From the NCBI RefSeq assembly GCF_017353185.1, contig NZ_JAFMYV010000001.1:372001-436000 (forward strand): DNA of 64,000 nucleotides, given 5' to 3'. This DNA is from Fibrella rubiginis. GTDB taxonomy: Bacteria > Bacteroidota > Bacteroidia > Cytophagales > Spirosomataceae. Made by a program: the position numbers and the translations under genes. The notes beneath the pieces are model-generated. The model searched no databases. It saw nothing but the letters and a program-made list of their open reading frames with translations, and was not told where the DNA came from. Shown in pieces: positions 17,245 through 24,943 of the stretch (its first letter is position 1; every line of letters begins with the position of its first letter).

Positions 17245-17280
17245 ACAAAGAAAGCCCGGTGATCACCGGGCTTTCTTTGT
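17245..17280. terminator. Perfect 36-bp palindromic terminator
   Basis: ACAAAGAAAGCCCGGTGA and its exact complement abut at the centre. It has a GC-rich stem with A/T-rich ends on both sides and lies five bases after the 83-bp-arm repeat, 13 bases before the stop of the minus-strand isomerase-like gene. It is a conventional bidirectional terminator. Confidence 0.85.
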
Positions 17281-17293
17281 TCATACCAACCAC

Positions 17294-18160
17294 TTAAAAA
17301 TTCAGCTTCTCCATGTTTTTGAAGCTAACGGCGATGGCTTCGATGGGGGGTTGTTTGCAGACGTCCTGCTCGACAAAGAAGTGCTGGATGCCGCCAATTT
17401 TGCGGGCGTCGATGATGCGCTGAAAATTGATCGATCCGGTGCCAACTTCGGCAAATTCGCGCTTTTCGGTTTTGGCCATGTCTTTCATGTGCACCAGCGG
17501 GAAACGGCCGGGATTCTTTTTGAAGAGGGCTACGGGGTCCTGCCCGGCGATGGTGGCCCAATAAAGATCCAGTTCCATCTTCACCAGCTTGGGGTCGGTG
17601 CCTTTCAGCAGAATATCATAGCCTAGTTGGCCGTCTACAGGCTGGAATTCGAAATCGTGGTTGTGGTACACAAACTGGATGCCCGCTTTCTTGCACACCT
17701 CCGCCGACTTATTGAACAGTTCGGCAAATTGCTTGTAGTCGTCGGCTTTTTTGCGCTCGTCGGGCATGAGGTAGGCGCAAACCATGTACTTCTGGCCCGC
17801 TTCGGCTCCGGCTTCCACGGTTTTTTCCCAGCCGGTGCGGAGTTGGTTGGGCATGTAGTGACCGCTGGGAGTGCTCATGCCCAGGCTGCTGAGGTAAGCC
17901 CTGAAATCCTTAGGCGTTTTGCCGAAGAATTTACCCTCGTTGAAGCCAAACGTTTCCACCTCTTTGTAGCCAAGGGCGGCCACCTGTTTCAGCACACCAT
18001 CGGGATCTTTCATGATCGTGTCGCGAAGGGTGTAGAGTTGCAGACCCACGTTTTTCAGGGGTTTGGCCTGCGCCTCGAAACGGCTGAGCAGGGGGAGTGA
18101 TAGGGCCAGCGCGGAGGTTTTCAGAAACTCGGCGCGGGTGAGTGAGGAAGACAGCGACAT
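17294..18160 (-). CDS. Secreted sugar phosphate isomerase/epimerase-like TIM barrel protein
   Basis: 288 residues of the xylose-isomerase-like TIM barrel (AP_endonuc_2) family. Typical segments are VGLQLYTLRD, FVYHNHDFEF, KMELDLYW and PLVHMKDM, which supply metal-binding His, Glu and Asp residues. An N-terminal export signal (LTRAEFLKTSALALSLPLLS) resembles a Tat signal in layout but lacks the twin arginine. It is probably periplasmic and acts on a sugar or sugar acid; the substrate is unknown. Such genes are numerous in Bacteroidota, often named sugar phosphate isomerase. Confidence 0.85.
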   Translation of the reverse strand: MSLSSSLTRAEFLKTSALALSLPLLSRFEAQAKPLKNVGLQLYTLRDTIMKDPDGVLKQVAALGYKEVETFGFNEGKFFGKTPKDFRAYLSSLGMSTPSGHYMPNQLRTGWEKTVEAGAEAGQKYMVCAYLMPDERKKADDYKQFAELFNKSAEVCKKAGIQFVYHNHDFEFQPVDGQLGYDILLKGTDPKLVKMELDLYWATIAGQDPVALFKKNPGRFPLVHMKDMAKTEKREFAEVGTGSINFQRIIDARKIGGIQHFFVEQDVCKQPPIEAIAVSFKNMEKLNF

Positions 18161-18356
18161 AGGTACTTGTGAGGTTTAATAGTGAAACGAACCGCCGAAG
18201 CAGTTTGACATTGGATTGAGAAACGGACCAAAAGTCAAACATCAAACTATTTTCAGTCATTACCATACTCAACCGTTGTTCAGTACCTCAGTATTCCGAA
18301 CCATAGCGGGGGCAGGTCGTTGGTTGTAGACAGCCACTGATAGACTACTTAACGAT

Positions 18357-19265
18357 ATGAAACGAGGATGGATTATTGCACTGGCCCTGCTTCTATTGGG
18401 CGGATTGGGTGCGTTTATTTGGTACAACCAACTGAAAAACAAGGCGCTGTCTGAAGGCGGTGCCTATGATGGTACGTTGAAACCCCGCCTGGAGCTGAGC
18501 CGGTTCGACCTGAGCGACGTCAGCGATGAGGCCGTCAAACTAAACATGTACCTGCTGATCGACAATCCACTGCCGGTGAGTTTTACGGCCAAAAAAGTAG
18601 ACTATACCATCTTCATCAACAACGAAGAAGTGATGAAGAGCGCTTATGAAAAGACCATCTCGGTGAAATCGCAGGATAGTACGCTGGTGACACTGCCTGC
18701 GCGGCTGGAGGTGAAAAAGCTAACGAGCCTATTGAAGCGCCTGGAGGCCAAAGGCATCGACAGTGCCGACTATAGGGTGGTCAGTATCTTTGCCCTGGAC
18801 GTACCCATTGCCGGTGAGCGCACCTTTACCAATACCCTATCGAAGCGGATGCCTGCCTACCACATTCCCGAATTCAAGATTATCGATATTGATTTGGGAA
18901 AACTGGGTTTGAAAACCACGGATGTAGCCGCCAAAATTGAGTGCCGCAACAAGAACAAATTCCCGTTCGAGATTCGGGATACCCACTACAGCGTCACCAT
19001 CGACGGCAAGCCTATTGCCGAAGGTGACCAGCCCCAGCCCATCCGGATCAGAGCGCAGGCCAACACGCCGTTTGTGCTGCCCACCACCGTGAAGCCCGGT
19101 CAGTCGCTGGGACTGTTGCCCAAGATGTTGTTTAACAAAAAAGACACGAAAGTAGAGGTGGCGTTTCGCTGTAAAATGATCGACAGAAGTAAAAATCCAA
19201 TGTTCGACGGCAGCAAATTCGTCAGCACCATCCGGGGTACACTGGCCGACTTTGTGAAGAAGTAG
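18357..19265 (+). CDS. LEA type 2 (LEA14/WHy-like) membrane-anchored protein
   Basis: 302 residues. The N-terminal anchor IIALALLLLGGLGAFIWY is followed by two LEA2/water-stress-and-hypersensitive-response-like beta-sandwich domains, about residues 45-155 and 170-280. Each has the repeated pattern of a paired polar strand such as NMYLLIDNPLPVSFTAKKVDY and IECRNKNKFPFEIRDTHY. The protein probably faces the periplasm. The biochemical role is unknown; plant homologues are stress proteins. It is monocistronic by appearance. Confidence 0.75.
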   Translation: MKRGWIIALALLLLGGLGAFIWYNQLKNKALSEGGAYDGTLKPRLELSRFDLSDVSDEAVKLNMYLLIDNPLPVSFTAKKVDYTIFINNEEVMKSAYEKTISVKSQDSTLVTLPARLEVKKLTSLLKRLEAKGIDSADYRVVSIFALDVPIAGERTFTNTLSKRMPAYHIPEFKIIDIDLGKLGLKTTDVAAKIECRNKNKFPFEIRDTHYSVTIDGKPIAEGDQPQPIRIRAQANTPFVLPTTVKPGQSLGLLPKMLFNKKDTKVEVAFRCKMIDRSKNPMFDGSKFVSTIRGTLADFVKK

Positions 19266-19279
19266 GGTGTCAGGGGCTG

Positions 19280-19347
19280 GACGTTGGATATTGGACAGCC
19301 GACTAACTGTTAGTTAGCTAACGTCTAGTATCCAGCATCCAGCATCC
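19280..19347. repeat. Degenerate junction repeat (GGATGCTGGATAC words)
   Basis: The left part TGGACGTTGGATATTGGAC and right part GTCTAGTATCCAGCATCCA are partly complementary, with an inner CTAACTGTTAG palindrome. It looks like an eroded member of the junction hairpin family between two co-directional genes. Pairing is poor, so it may be decayed. Confidence 0.4.
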
Positions 19348-19372
19348 AATGTATAACATCCAGAAACACAGT

Positions 19373-20821
19373 ATGAAAGCTGAATACGACCTCATTGTTA
19401 TTGGAGCCGGGTCGGCGGGGCTGAGTGTGAGCATTGCCATGCGGCGCTTTGGCCTGTCGGTGTTGCTTATTGACCGCAACGATAACCGCATCGGCGGCGA
19501 CTGCCTCAACGACGGTTGCGTACCCAGCAAAGCCCTGCTTCACATAAGCAGGCAGGTGCATCAGGCTCGGCTGGCTACAGCATATGGCCTCAACCTGAGC
19601 GGCGAGGTTGACCTGGCGCGGGTAATGCAGTACGTACGCGAACGGCAGGACGTGATCCGGGCGCACGAAAACGCACAATATCTCCGCGACGTGGAAATGC
19701 TGGATGTGGAGATCGGTACGGCCTCTTTTGTGGGGCCAAAAACGATTCGGATCAACGGCAACGAAACGTCGGCGAAGAACATCGTGCTGTGTACCGGCTC
19801 GCAGCCGCAACCGTTGAAAGCAAGTGGCGTAGAGCAGGTTAACGTGCTGACCCACAAGACGATATTTAGCCTAAACGACTTGCCCAGGCACCTGTTGATT
19901 GTGGGAGCCGGGCCAAACGGTATTGAAATGGCGCAGGCGTTTCGGCGGCTGGGCAGCGACGTAACGGTAGTGGGCCACGAAAACCGGATTTTGTCGAAAG
20001 AGCCACCGTCCGCGTCGGCACTGTTGCAGGAGCGGCTGGCGGGCGAGGGCATTAATTTTCTGCTCAGCGCCGAAGTGAAATCATTCACCGATGCCCATAC
20101 CGCCCATATAGAATCGGCTGATGGTCAGCGGCATACTGTAGTGTTCGATCAGGTGCTGGCTACACTAGGCCGCACGTTCGACTATGACGATATGAACCTT
20201 GCAGCGGCGGGCATCGAACTGGATGACAAAGGGCGGCTGCGGCTGAATAACCACCTGCAAACCACCAATCAGCACGTTTTTGCGGCGGGCGATGCGGCCG
20301 CCGGAGCACCCGCCGGTGAACGGTATTTCTCGCATGCCGCCGAGCTTCATGCCTCACTGCTCGTTGCCAACTTTATCACGCCGGTTTTTGATAAGAGCCT
20401 CAGCTATGACCACTTTTCGTGGGTCACCTTCACCGATCCCGAAGTAGCCACGTTTGGCCTGTCGGCGAAGGAGTTGACGGAGCGAGCTGTTGCTTTCGAG
20501 ACCATCGAACACCGTTTCGAGAAAGACGACCGCGCGGTGGTAGAAGACAATCAGTATGCCTGCATGTGGCTGCTGGTAGAACCCGCAGGCCTGAATCCGC
20601 TAAACCGAAAGGTGTTGGGCGGAACAATGGTGGCCCCCAACGCGGGCGAGCTAATCCAGGAGTTGATTCTGGCCAACCAGCAGGGGTTATCCATCAGCGC
20701 GTTTCTGGGCAAAACCTATCCATACCCCACCGCCAGCAAAGTCAACAAAGCCATCTGGGTCGAAGCCCTCGGCAGCAATATTCCCGGTGTACTGAAAACG
20801 GCAGTGAAGTGGCTGTATTAA
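19373..20821 (+). CDS. Class I pyridine nucleotide-disulfide oxidoreductase (MerA/Lpd-like)
   Basis: 482 residues with an N-terminal FAD site (IVIGAGSAGLSVSIAMRR). The redox-active disulfide is GGDCLNDGCVPSK, with the CxxxxC spacing of lipoamide dehydrogenase and mercuric reductase. An NAD(P) site (LIVGAGPNGIEMAQAF) starts at about residue 178, and a dimerisation domain ends the protein. There is no heavy-metal-binding N-terminal domain and no C-terminal mercury-binding cysteine pair, so mercuric reductase activity is unlikely. The catalytic His-Glu pair typical of Lpd is not evident at the C-terminus. The start MKAEYDLIVIGAG is preferred over an ATG eight codons upstream that lies in the repeat. 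Confidence 0.85.
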   Translation: MKAEYDLIVIGAGSAGLSVSIAMRRFGLSVLLIDRNDNRIGGDCLNDGCVPSKALLHISRQVHQARLATAYGLNLSGEVDLARVMQYVRERQDVIRAHENAQYLRDVEMLDVEIGTASFVGPKTIRINGNETSAKNIVLCTGSQPQPLKASGVEQVNVLTHKTIFSLNDLPRHLLIVGAGPNGIEMAQAFRRLGSDVTVVGHENRILSKEPPSASALLQERLAGEGINFLLSAEVKSFTDAHTAHIESADGQRHTVVFDQVLATLGRTFDYDDMNLAAAGIELDDKGRLRLNNHLQTTNQHVFAAGDAAAGAPAGERYFSHAAELHASLLVANFITPVFDKSLSYDHFSWVTFTDPEVATFGLSAKELTERAVAFETIEHRFEKDDRAVVEDNQYACMWLLVEPAGLNPLNRKVLGGTMVAPNAGELIQELILANQQGLSISAFLGKTYPYPTASKVNKAIWVEALGSNIPGVLKTAVKWLY

Positions 20822-20868
20822 TTGCAGGCTCTGCACCAATGGCCCTATACTAATGACCAGCTAATTCT

Positions 20869-21480
20869 ATGCCCTTAGCTATTGATAACCGGTTTGAACG
20901 GGTTGTTCGTGGGACGTTAGCCAAGCTTCTATTACCGAAGAATTTCCAGCAGGTTGGCGACCAGTTTTATCAACAGTCAGGGGGCATTGGAAAGCTAATT
21001 ACACTACGGCGTGAGATTATTCACCCCCCACATTATCAGGTGGTGGTCTTTACCATTACTGTAAAGATTGTATCAGAGGAACTTTGGGCCATAACTAATC
21101 CTGATATCCAGCCCCCTGACTTTCCCTTTCATACCCATTATCCTTATGAGGTTAATCGCAGTTTGGGTAAATTTTTCGGTAAACGGCGAGGTGATCAATG
21201 GCTAGTTTTAGACCTGTTACAACCAGAAGGAAACATGATTCGTTATTTGCGTAACTTACTTCTGACCAAGATATTACCCTTTCTGGATGGTATCAATACT
21301 ATTGACCATATCCTTGATCAACATGGGCGGCCTTCTATGTCTTACGTGCGAGTCTTGGCTCAATTAGGCCGCACCGACGAGGCTAAGAAGGAACTAGCGG
21401 CTTTGCTGGCATCACATCACCATCGCCGATTCCGGATAGCAGTACTCGGTTTGGCTAAGCAGCTTGGCCTTGTTCATTGA
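20869..21480 (+). CDS. Hypothetical protein, DUF4304-like, low GC
   Basis: 203 residues and not firmly recognised. The N-terminal FERVVRGTLAKLLLPKNFQQVGDQFYQQS and the following strand resemble the opening of DUF4304 proteins, a small cytoplasmic family of unknown function. The C-terminal part looks helical, with RTDEAKKELAALLASHHH resembling a TPR-like hairpin. It is clearly more AT-rich than its neighbours, with weak strand bias for C/G-ending codons. This suggests recent acquisition. It has no junction hairpin on either side. Confidence 0.65.
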   Translation: MPLAIDNRFERVVRGTLAKLLLPKNFQQVGDQFYQQSGGIGKLITLRREIIHPPHYQVVVFTITVKIVSEELWAITNPDIQPPDFPFHTHYPYEVNRSLGKFFGKRRGDQWLVLDLLQPEGNMIRYLRNLLLTKILPFLDGINTIDHILDQHGRPSMSYVRVLAQLGRTDEAKKELAALLASHHHRRFRIAVLGLAKQLGLVH

Positions 21481-21571
21481 TTACCAGTAAAAGAGGAGTG
21501 TGTAAGTGGGCGTGTTTTTTAGTAGGGTATACTTTTGCCACACCTAGAGTGCTCAATGGGCCAGAACGGAA

Positions 21572-22813
21572 CTATGCAAACCGACCTATCTTAAACCCGC
21601 TAATGTCCAGGCTATTGGCGACCCCGTCAACCAGTTCGCTGACCAGCTTGCCTGTGGCCGGGCCGAGGCTCAGGCCCATCATGCCGTGGCCCGTAGCCAG
21701 GATCACGTTGTCGAAGTGGGTGACCCGGCCAATGTAGGGCAGGCCGTCGGGCGAACAGGGACGCAGGCCCCGCCAAACGGTGTCGATGGCGGGCATTTGT
21801 ACCGGAAGGTCGGGGTAGTAGTGGTTGATGGACTGCACGATGCCTCGTACCCGGTTCCTGTTCACGGTCATATCGGTACCGGCCACTTCCAGGGTTCCGG
21901 CAAAGCGTAGGTCATGGCCCATTGGCGTGGCTGTGGCGCGGGCTTCGAGCATGATGGCCGGAATCTGCACGTTGTTTAGTACGTGGCGAAGCATGAAACT
22001 GTAGCCTTTGCCGCCCTGTAACGACAGGCTAATGCCCAACATCCGCGAAAGCCCCGGTGACCAGGCCCCGCCCGCAATCACCAGTTGGTCAATAGCATAG
22101 GGCCCCTGCCCGGTCTGCACCGACGTGATCCGCGACCCGGTTTTGCCAAAGCCTGTTACCACCTGGCCGTCCAGAATAGTCACGCCCGCCCCGCGCAGAT
22201 ACGCGACCAATGAGGCAATCAGCTCGTTTGGGTTCAGGTGAGCATCGCCGGGGTAGAGCACACCACCGCGCACGTCGACGCGGGTGTGGGGTTCCATATC
22301 CTGCACTTGCTGGCTCGTAAGTACTTGTGCGTCAATGCCTGCGTGGTTAGCTACGTCAGCTTCTTCGGCCATGTCGTGTTCGGCGGCGGTGGTTTTGTAG
22401 AGCATCAGCAAGCCGCGCTCCTGCCATTCGAAGGTGATTTCGCCGTTGGTGGCCAGGTCCTGATAGAGTCGTTTACTCAACAGGCTAAGGTCGCGAAGTT
22501 GGGGAATGGCCCGCGCCACGTGTTCGGGGGTAGCGTGGCGGTAGAAGAGCCATCCCCACCGCATGAGGTCGGCATTCAGGCGGGGTTTGATGTAGAACGG
22601 ACTAGTTGACTTTAGCATCCAGCGCATGCCTTTGGCAATCATACCCGGCTGCGCCAGCGGCACAATATGGCTAGGCACAATCATCCCCGCATTACCCGTC
22701 GAACAGCCGTCGGCAATAATGGTTTGATCAAAAACCGTGACCTTATGCCCTGCCTTTTGCAAATAATACGCTGAGCAAAGCCCGATGATACCCCCGCCAA
22801 CAATGCCGATCAT
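21572..22813 (-). CDS. FAD-dependent D-amino acid dehydrogenase, probably D-hydroxyproline dehydrogenase
   Basis: 413 residues of the DadA/DAO flavoprotein family. The Rossmann motif GIVGGGIIGLCSAYYLQ is at the N-terminus, and GGAWSPGLSR and PDGLPYIGR occur in the C-terminal half. It is the last gene of an operon with a hydroxyproline epimerase (11-base gap) and a DapA-family enzyme. By established pathway knowledge this places it as the oxidase or dehydrogenase that converts cis-4-hydroxy-D-proline to pyrroline-4-hydroxy-2-carboxylate, passing electrons to the respiratory chain. A general D-amino acid dehydrogenase is the alternative. Confidence 0.85.
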   Translation of the reverse strand: MIGIVGGGIIGLCSAYYLQKAGHKVTVFDQTIIADGCSTGNAGMIVPSHIVPLAQPGMIAKGMRWMLKSTSPFYIKPRLNADLMRWGWLFYRHATPEHVARAIPQLRDLSLLSKRLYQDLATNGEITFEWQERGLLMLYKTTAAEHDMAEEADVANHAGIDAQVLTSQQVQDMEPHTRVDVRGGVLYPGDAHLNPNELIASLVAYLRGAGVTILDGQVVTGFGKTGSRITSVQTGQGPYAIDQLVIAGGAWSPGLSRMLGISLSLQGGKGYSFMLRHVLNNVQIPAIMLEARATATPMGHDLRFAGTLEVAGTDMTVNRNRVRGIVQSINHYYPDLPVQMPAIDTVWRGLRPCSPDGLPYIGRVTHFDNVILATGHGMMGLSLGPATGKLVSELVDGVANSLDISGFKIGRFA

Positions 22814-22824
22814 GTTTGTTTAGT

Positions 22825-23829
22825 TTAAATTACCTGAAACCCATGTACATACGGGTCGTCATCGTCGAGGATAATATGGTTGTAGCCGGTAATTCTGGCC
22901 CAACCGTCAATACTGGGCACGATGGCGGGCTTACCGGCAAGCTCTGTTTCGGCCTCGACACGGCCGTTGAAGATGGAGCCGATAATGCTTTCATGCACGA
23001 AAACCTCACCCGGTTTTAGTCGTCCCTGCGCGTACCACTGCGCCATGCGGGCCGACGTGCCTGTACCGCAGGGCGAGCGGTCGATGGCTTTGTCACCATA
23101 AAAAACGGCATTTCGGGCTGTAGACGTGGCTTTTAGGGGTGCGCCCGTCCAGAGAATATGGCTCAGGCCGTTGATGGTCGGGTTGTCGGGATGCACGAAC
23201 GTATATTGCTCATTCATCCGTTGCCGCATGGTCCGTGCCCAGCCAATGAGCTGGTCGGCGGTGTGGTTTTCCAGCCCGGCAAAGTTTGGTTGCGGATCTA
23301 CGATGGCGTAGAAATTGCCGCCATAAGCCACATCGACGGTGAGTGTGCCCAGGTCGGGACATGCCACGGTTAACCCTTCGGCGGCGAGGTACGATTTGAT
23401 GTTTGTAATCTTCACCGACGTCACCTTCTGGCCCTCCTGCCGGTATTCGGCCCGCACCAGTCCTGCCGGTACTTCGAGGTTCAACACGCCCGGTGTTTTA
23501 GGCGAAATCAGCCCCTGCTCAATCGCTACCGTGACCGTGCCAATGGTGCCGTGGCCGCACATGGGCAAACAGCCCGATGTTTCGATAAACAGCACGCCCG
23601 CGTCATTTTGGGGATCAGCGGGCGGGTAGAGTATACTGCCCGACATCATGTCATGGCCGCGCGGTTCATACATCAGCCCCCGCCGAATCCAGTCGTAGTC
23701 GCGGAGGAAATGCTGCCGTTTTTCGCTCATGGTAGCCCCTTCCAGAAACGGAAGGCTACCCCCCGTAACCACCCGAACGGGGTTGCCGCACGTATGCGCG
23801 TCGATGCAGAAGTAGTGCGTTGTTGGCAT
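22825..23829 (-). CDS. 4-hydroxyproline 2-epimerase
   Basis: 334 residues of the proline racemase family. Both catalytic cysteines are present: one in MCGHGTIG (about residue 90) and one in SPCGTGTSA (about 253). Two cysteines mean epimerase or racemase, because trans-3-hydroxyproline dehydratases carry Thr at the second site. With a DadA-like dehydrogenase and a DapA-like deaminase on either side, the best assignment is interconversion of trans-4-hydroxy-L-proline and cis-4-hydroxy-D-proline. It is cytoplasmic. The gap to the DapA-like gene is 27 bases and holds AGTAAGTGATGAGTAATGG and GCGTCAGCAACC, words from the junction hairpins. Confidence 0.92.
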   Translation of the reverse strand: MPTTHYFCIDAHTCGNPVRVVTGGSLPFLEGATMSEKRQHFLRDYDWIRRGLMYEPRGHDMMSGSILYPPADPQNDAGVLFIETSGCLPMCGHGTIGTVTVAIEQGLISPKTPGVLNLEVPAGLVRAEYRQEGQKVTSVKITNIKSYLAAEGLTVACPDLGTLTVDVAYGGNFYAIVDPQPNFAGLENHTADQLIGWARTMRQRMNEQYTFVHPDNPTINGLSHILWTGAPLKATSTARNAVFYGDKAIDRSPCGTGTSARMAQWYAQGRLKPGEVFVHESIIGSIFNGRVEAETELAGKPAIVPSIDGWARITGYNHIILDDDDPYVHGFQVI

Positions 23830-23856
23830 AAGTTAGGAGTAAGTGATGAGTAATGG

Positions 23857-24789
23857 CTATGCGTCAGCAACCTTCAGCCCCGCACCACTCGTCACTGGCC
23901 GTACGGCCAGTGCTCTGTCAATAACTGCCTGTACCTGAGCGCGTTCTTCGCCAACAAGGGGTAAACGTGGGGCGCGGACGTGTTCGGAACCGATGCCCGT
24001 AGCAGTGGCAGCGAGCTTGATATATTGCACCAGTTTGGGGTGAATATCAAGCTCCAGCAGGGGCATAAACCAGCGGTAGATAGCGAGGGCTTCGGCTACT
24101 TTTCCGGCTTTGGCGAAGTCGTAGATCGCTACGGTTTCGCGTGGAAAGGCATCGACCAGGCCGCCCACCCAACCATCGCAACCCAGTAGCAGAGCCTCCA
24201 GCGCCAGGGTATCTACGCCGCCCATGAGTTTAAACCGGTCGCCGAAGGCGTTGCGCATCCGGGTGATATTGGTCAGGTCGCGGGTCGATTCTTTCACCGC
24301 CTGAATGTTGGTGTGCCCGGCCAGCTCATGGAACATAGCCACGGTTGTCATGATCTTGTAATCGTACGGATTGTTGTAGATCATAATAGGCAAGCTTGTC
24401 TCCCCGGCCACGGCTTTGAAGAACGCGACCGTTTCACGGGCGTCGGCGGGGTAGCGCATGGGGGGCAGTAGCATCAGGCCGTCGGCACCGTTGGCTTCGG
24501 CTTCATGGGCGCGGGCAACGGCCTGCCGGGTGGCCTGTTCGGCAATGTTGACGACCACCGGCACCTTACCCTGACACACCGCCAAAGCCGATTGAAGCAG
24601 CGCGATTTTCTCGTCGTTTTCCAGCGTACTGGCCTCACCTAATGAGCCGCCGATGATGAAACCGTGCACTCCGGCATCGAGCTGAGCGTGAAGGTTTTTC
24701 TCGAAAAGAGGAACGTCCAGGGTGTCCTGGGCCGTGAAAGGGGTGAGCAGTGCGGGGTAGACACCCGTCCAGGTAACTGATGCGTTCAT
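23857..24789 (-). CDS. DapA-family lyase, probably 1-pyrroline-4-hydroxy-2-carboxylate deaminase
   Basis: 310 residues of the dihydrodipicolinate synthase/N-acetylneuraminate lyase family. Its features are the substrate loop GGSLGEASTL, the tyrosine in IMIYNNPYDYK and the Schiff-base lysine in IQAVKESTRD. In the 4-hydroxyproline pathway this family deaminates pyrroline-4-hydroxy-2-carboxylate to 2-oxoglutarate semialdehyde, which fits the two following genes. The start at 24789 (MNASVTWTGVYPALLTPF) is chosen because an upstream extension of 43 residues is arginine-rich and unlike the family. It is the first gene of the three-gene operon. Confidence 0.88.
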   Translation of the reverse strand: MNASVTWTGVYPALLTPFTAQDTLDVPLFEKNLHAQLDAGVHGFIIGGSLGEASTLENDEKIALLQSALAVCQGKVPVVVNIAEQATRQAVARAHEAEANGADGLMLLPPMRYPADARETVAFFKAVAGETSLPIMIYNNPYDYKIMTTVAMFHELAGHTNIQAVKESTRDLTNITRMRNAFGDRFKLMGGVDTLALEALLLGCDGWVGGLVDAFPRETVAIYDFAKAGKVAEALAIYRWFMPLLELDIHPKLVQYIKLAATATGIGSEHVRAPRLPLVGEERAQVQAVIDRALAVRPVTSGAGLKVADA

Positions 24790-24943
24790 GCCGATAAGCA
24801 GGGTTGAAAAGAATAGATGATTAAATGTAATGCCTTCGTACGGCCATGCCCCCCGCCCCCTACCTGCTGCGTAGTTTACTCTCGCCCTCATGGAAGAAGC
24901 ACCAACGCGACGTCTCACACGTCAGTCAATTCCCAACGAGAAT

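Noticed and set aside
17294..18160. Tat-exported protein
   Set aside because: The signal has the usual layout but TRAEFLK lacks the twin arginine, so Sec export is at least as likely.
19373..20821. Mercuric reductase
   Set aside because: The CxxxxC disulfide fits, but there is no metal-binding N-terminal domain, no C-terminal cysteine pair and no mer genes nearby.
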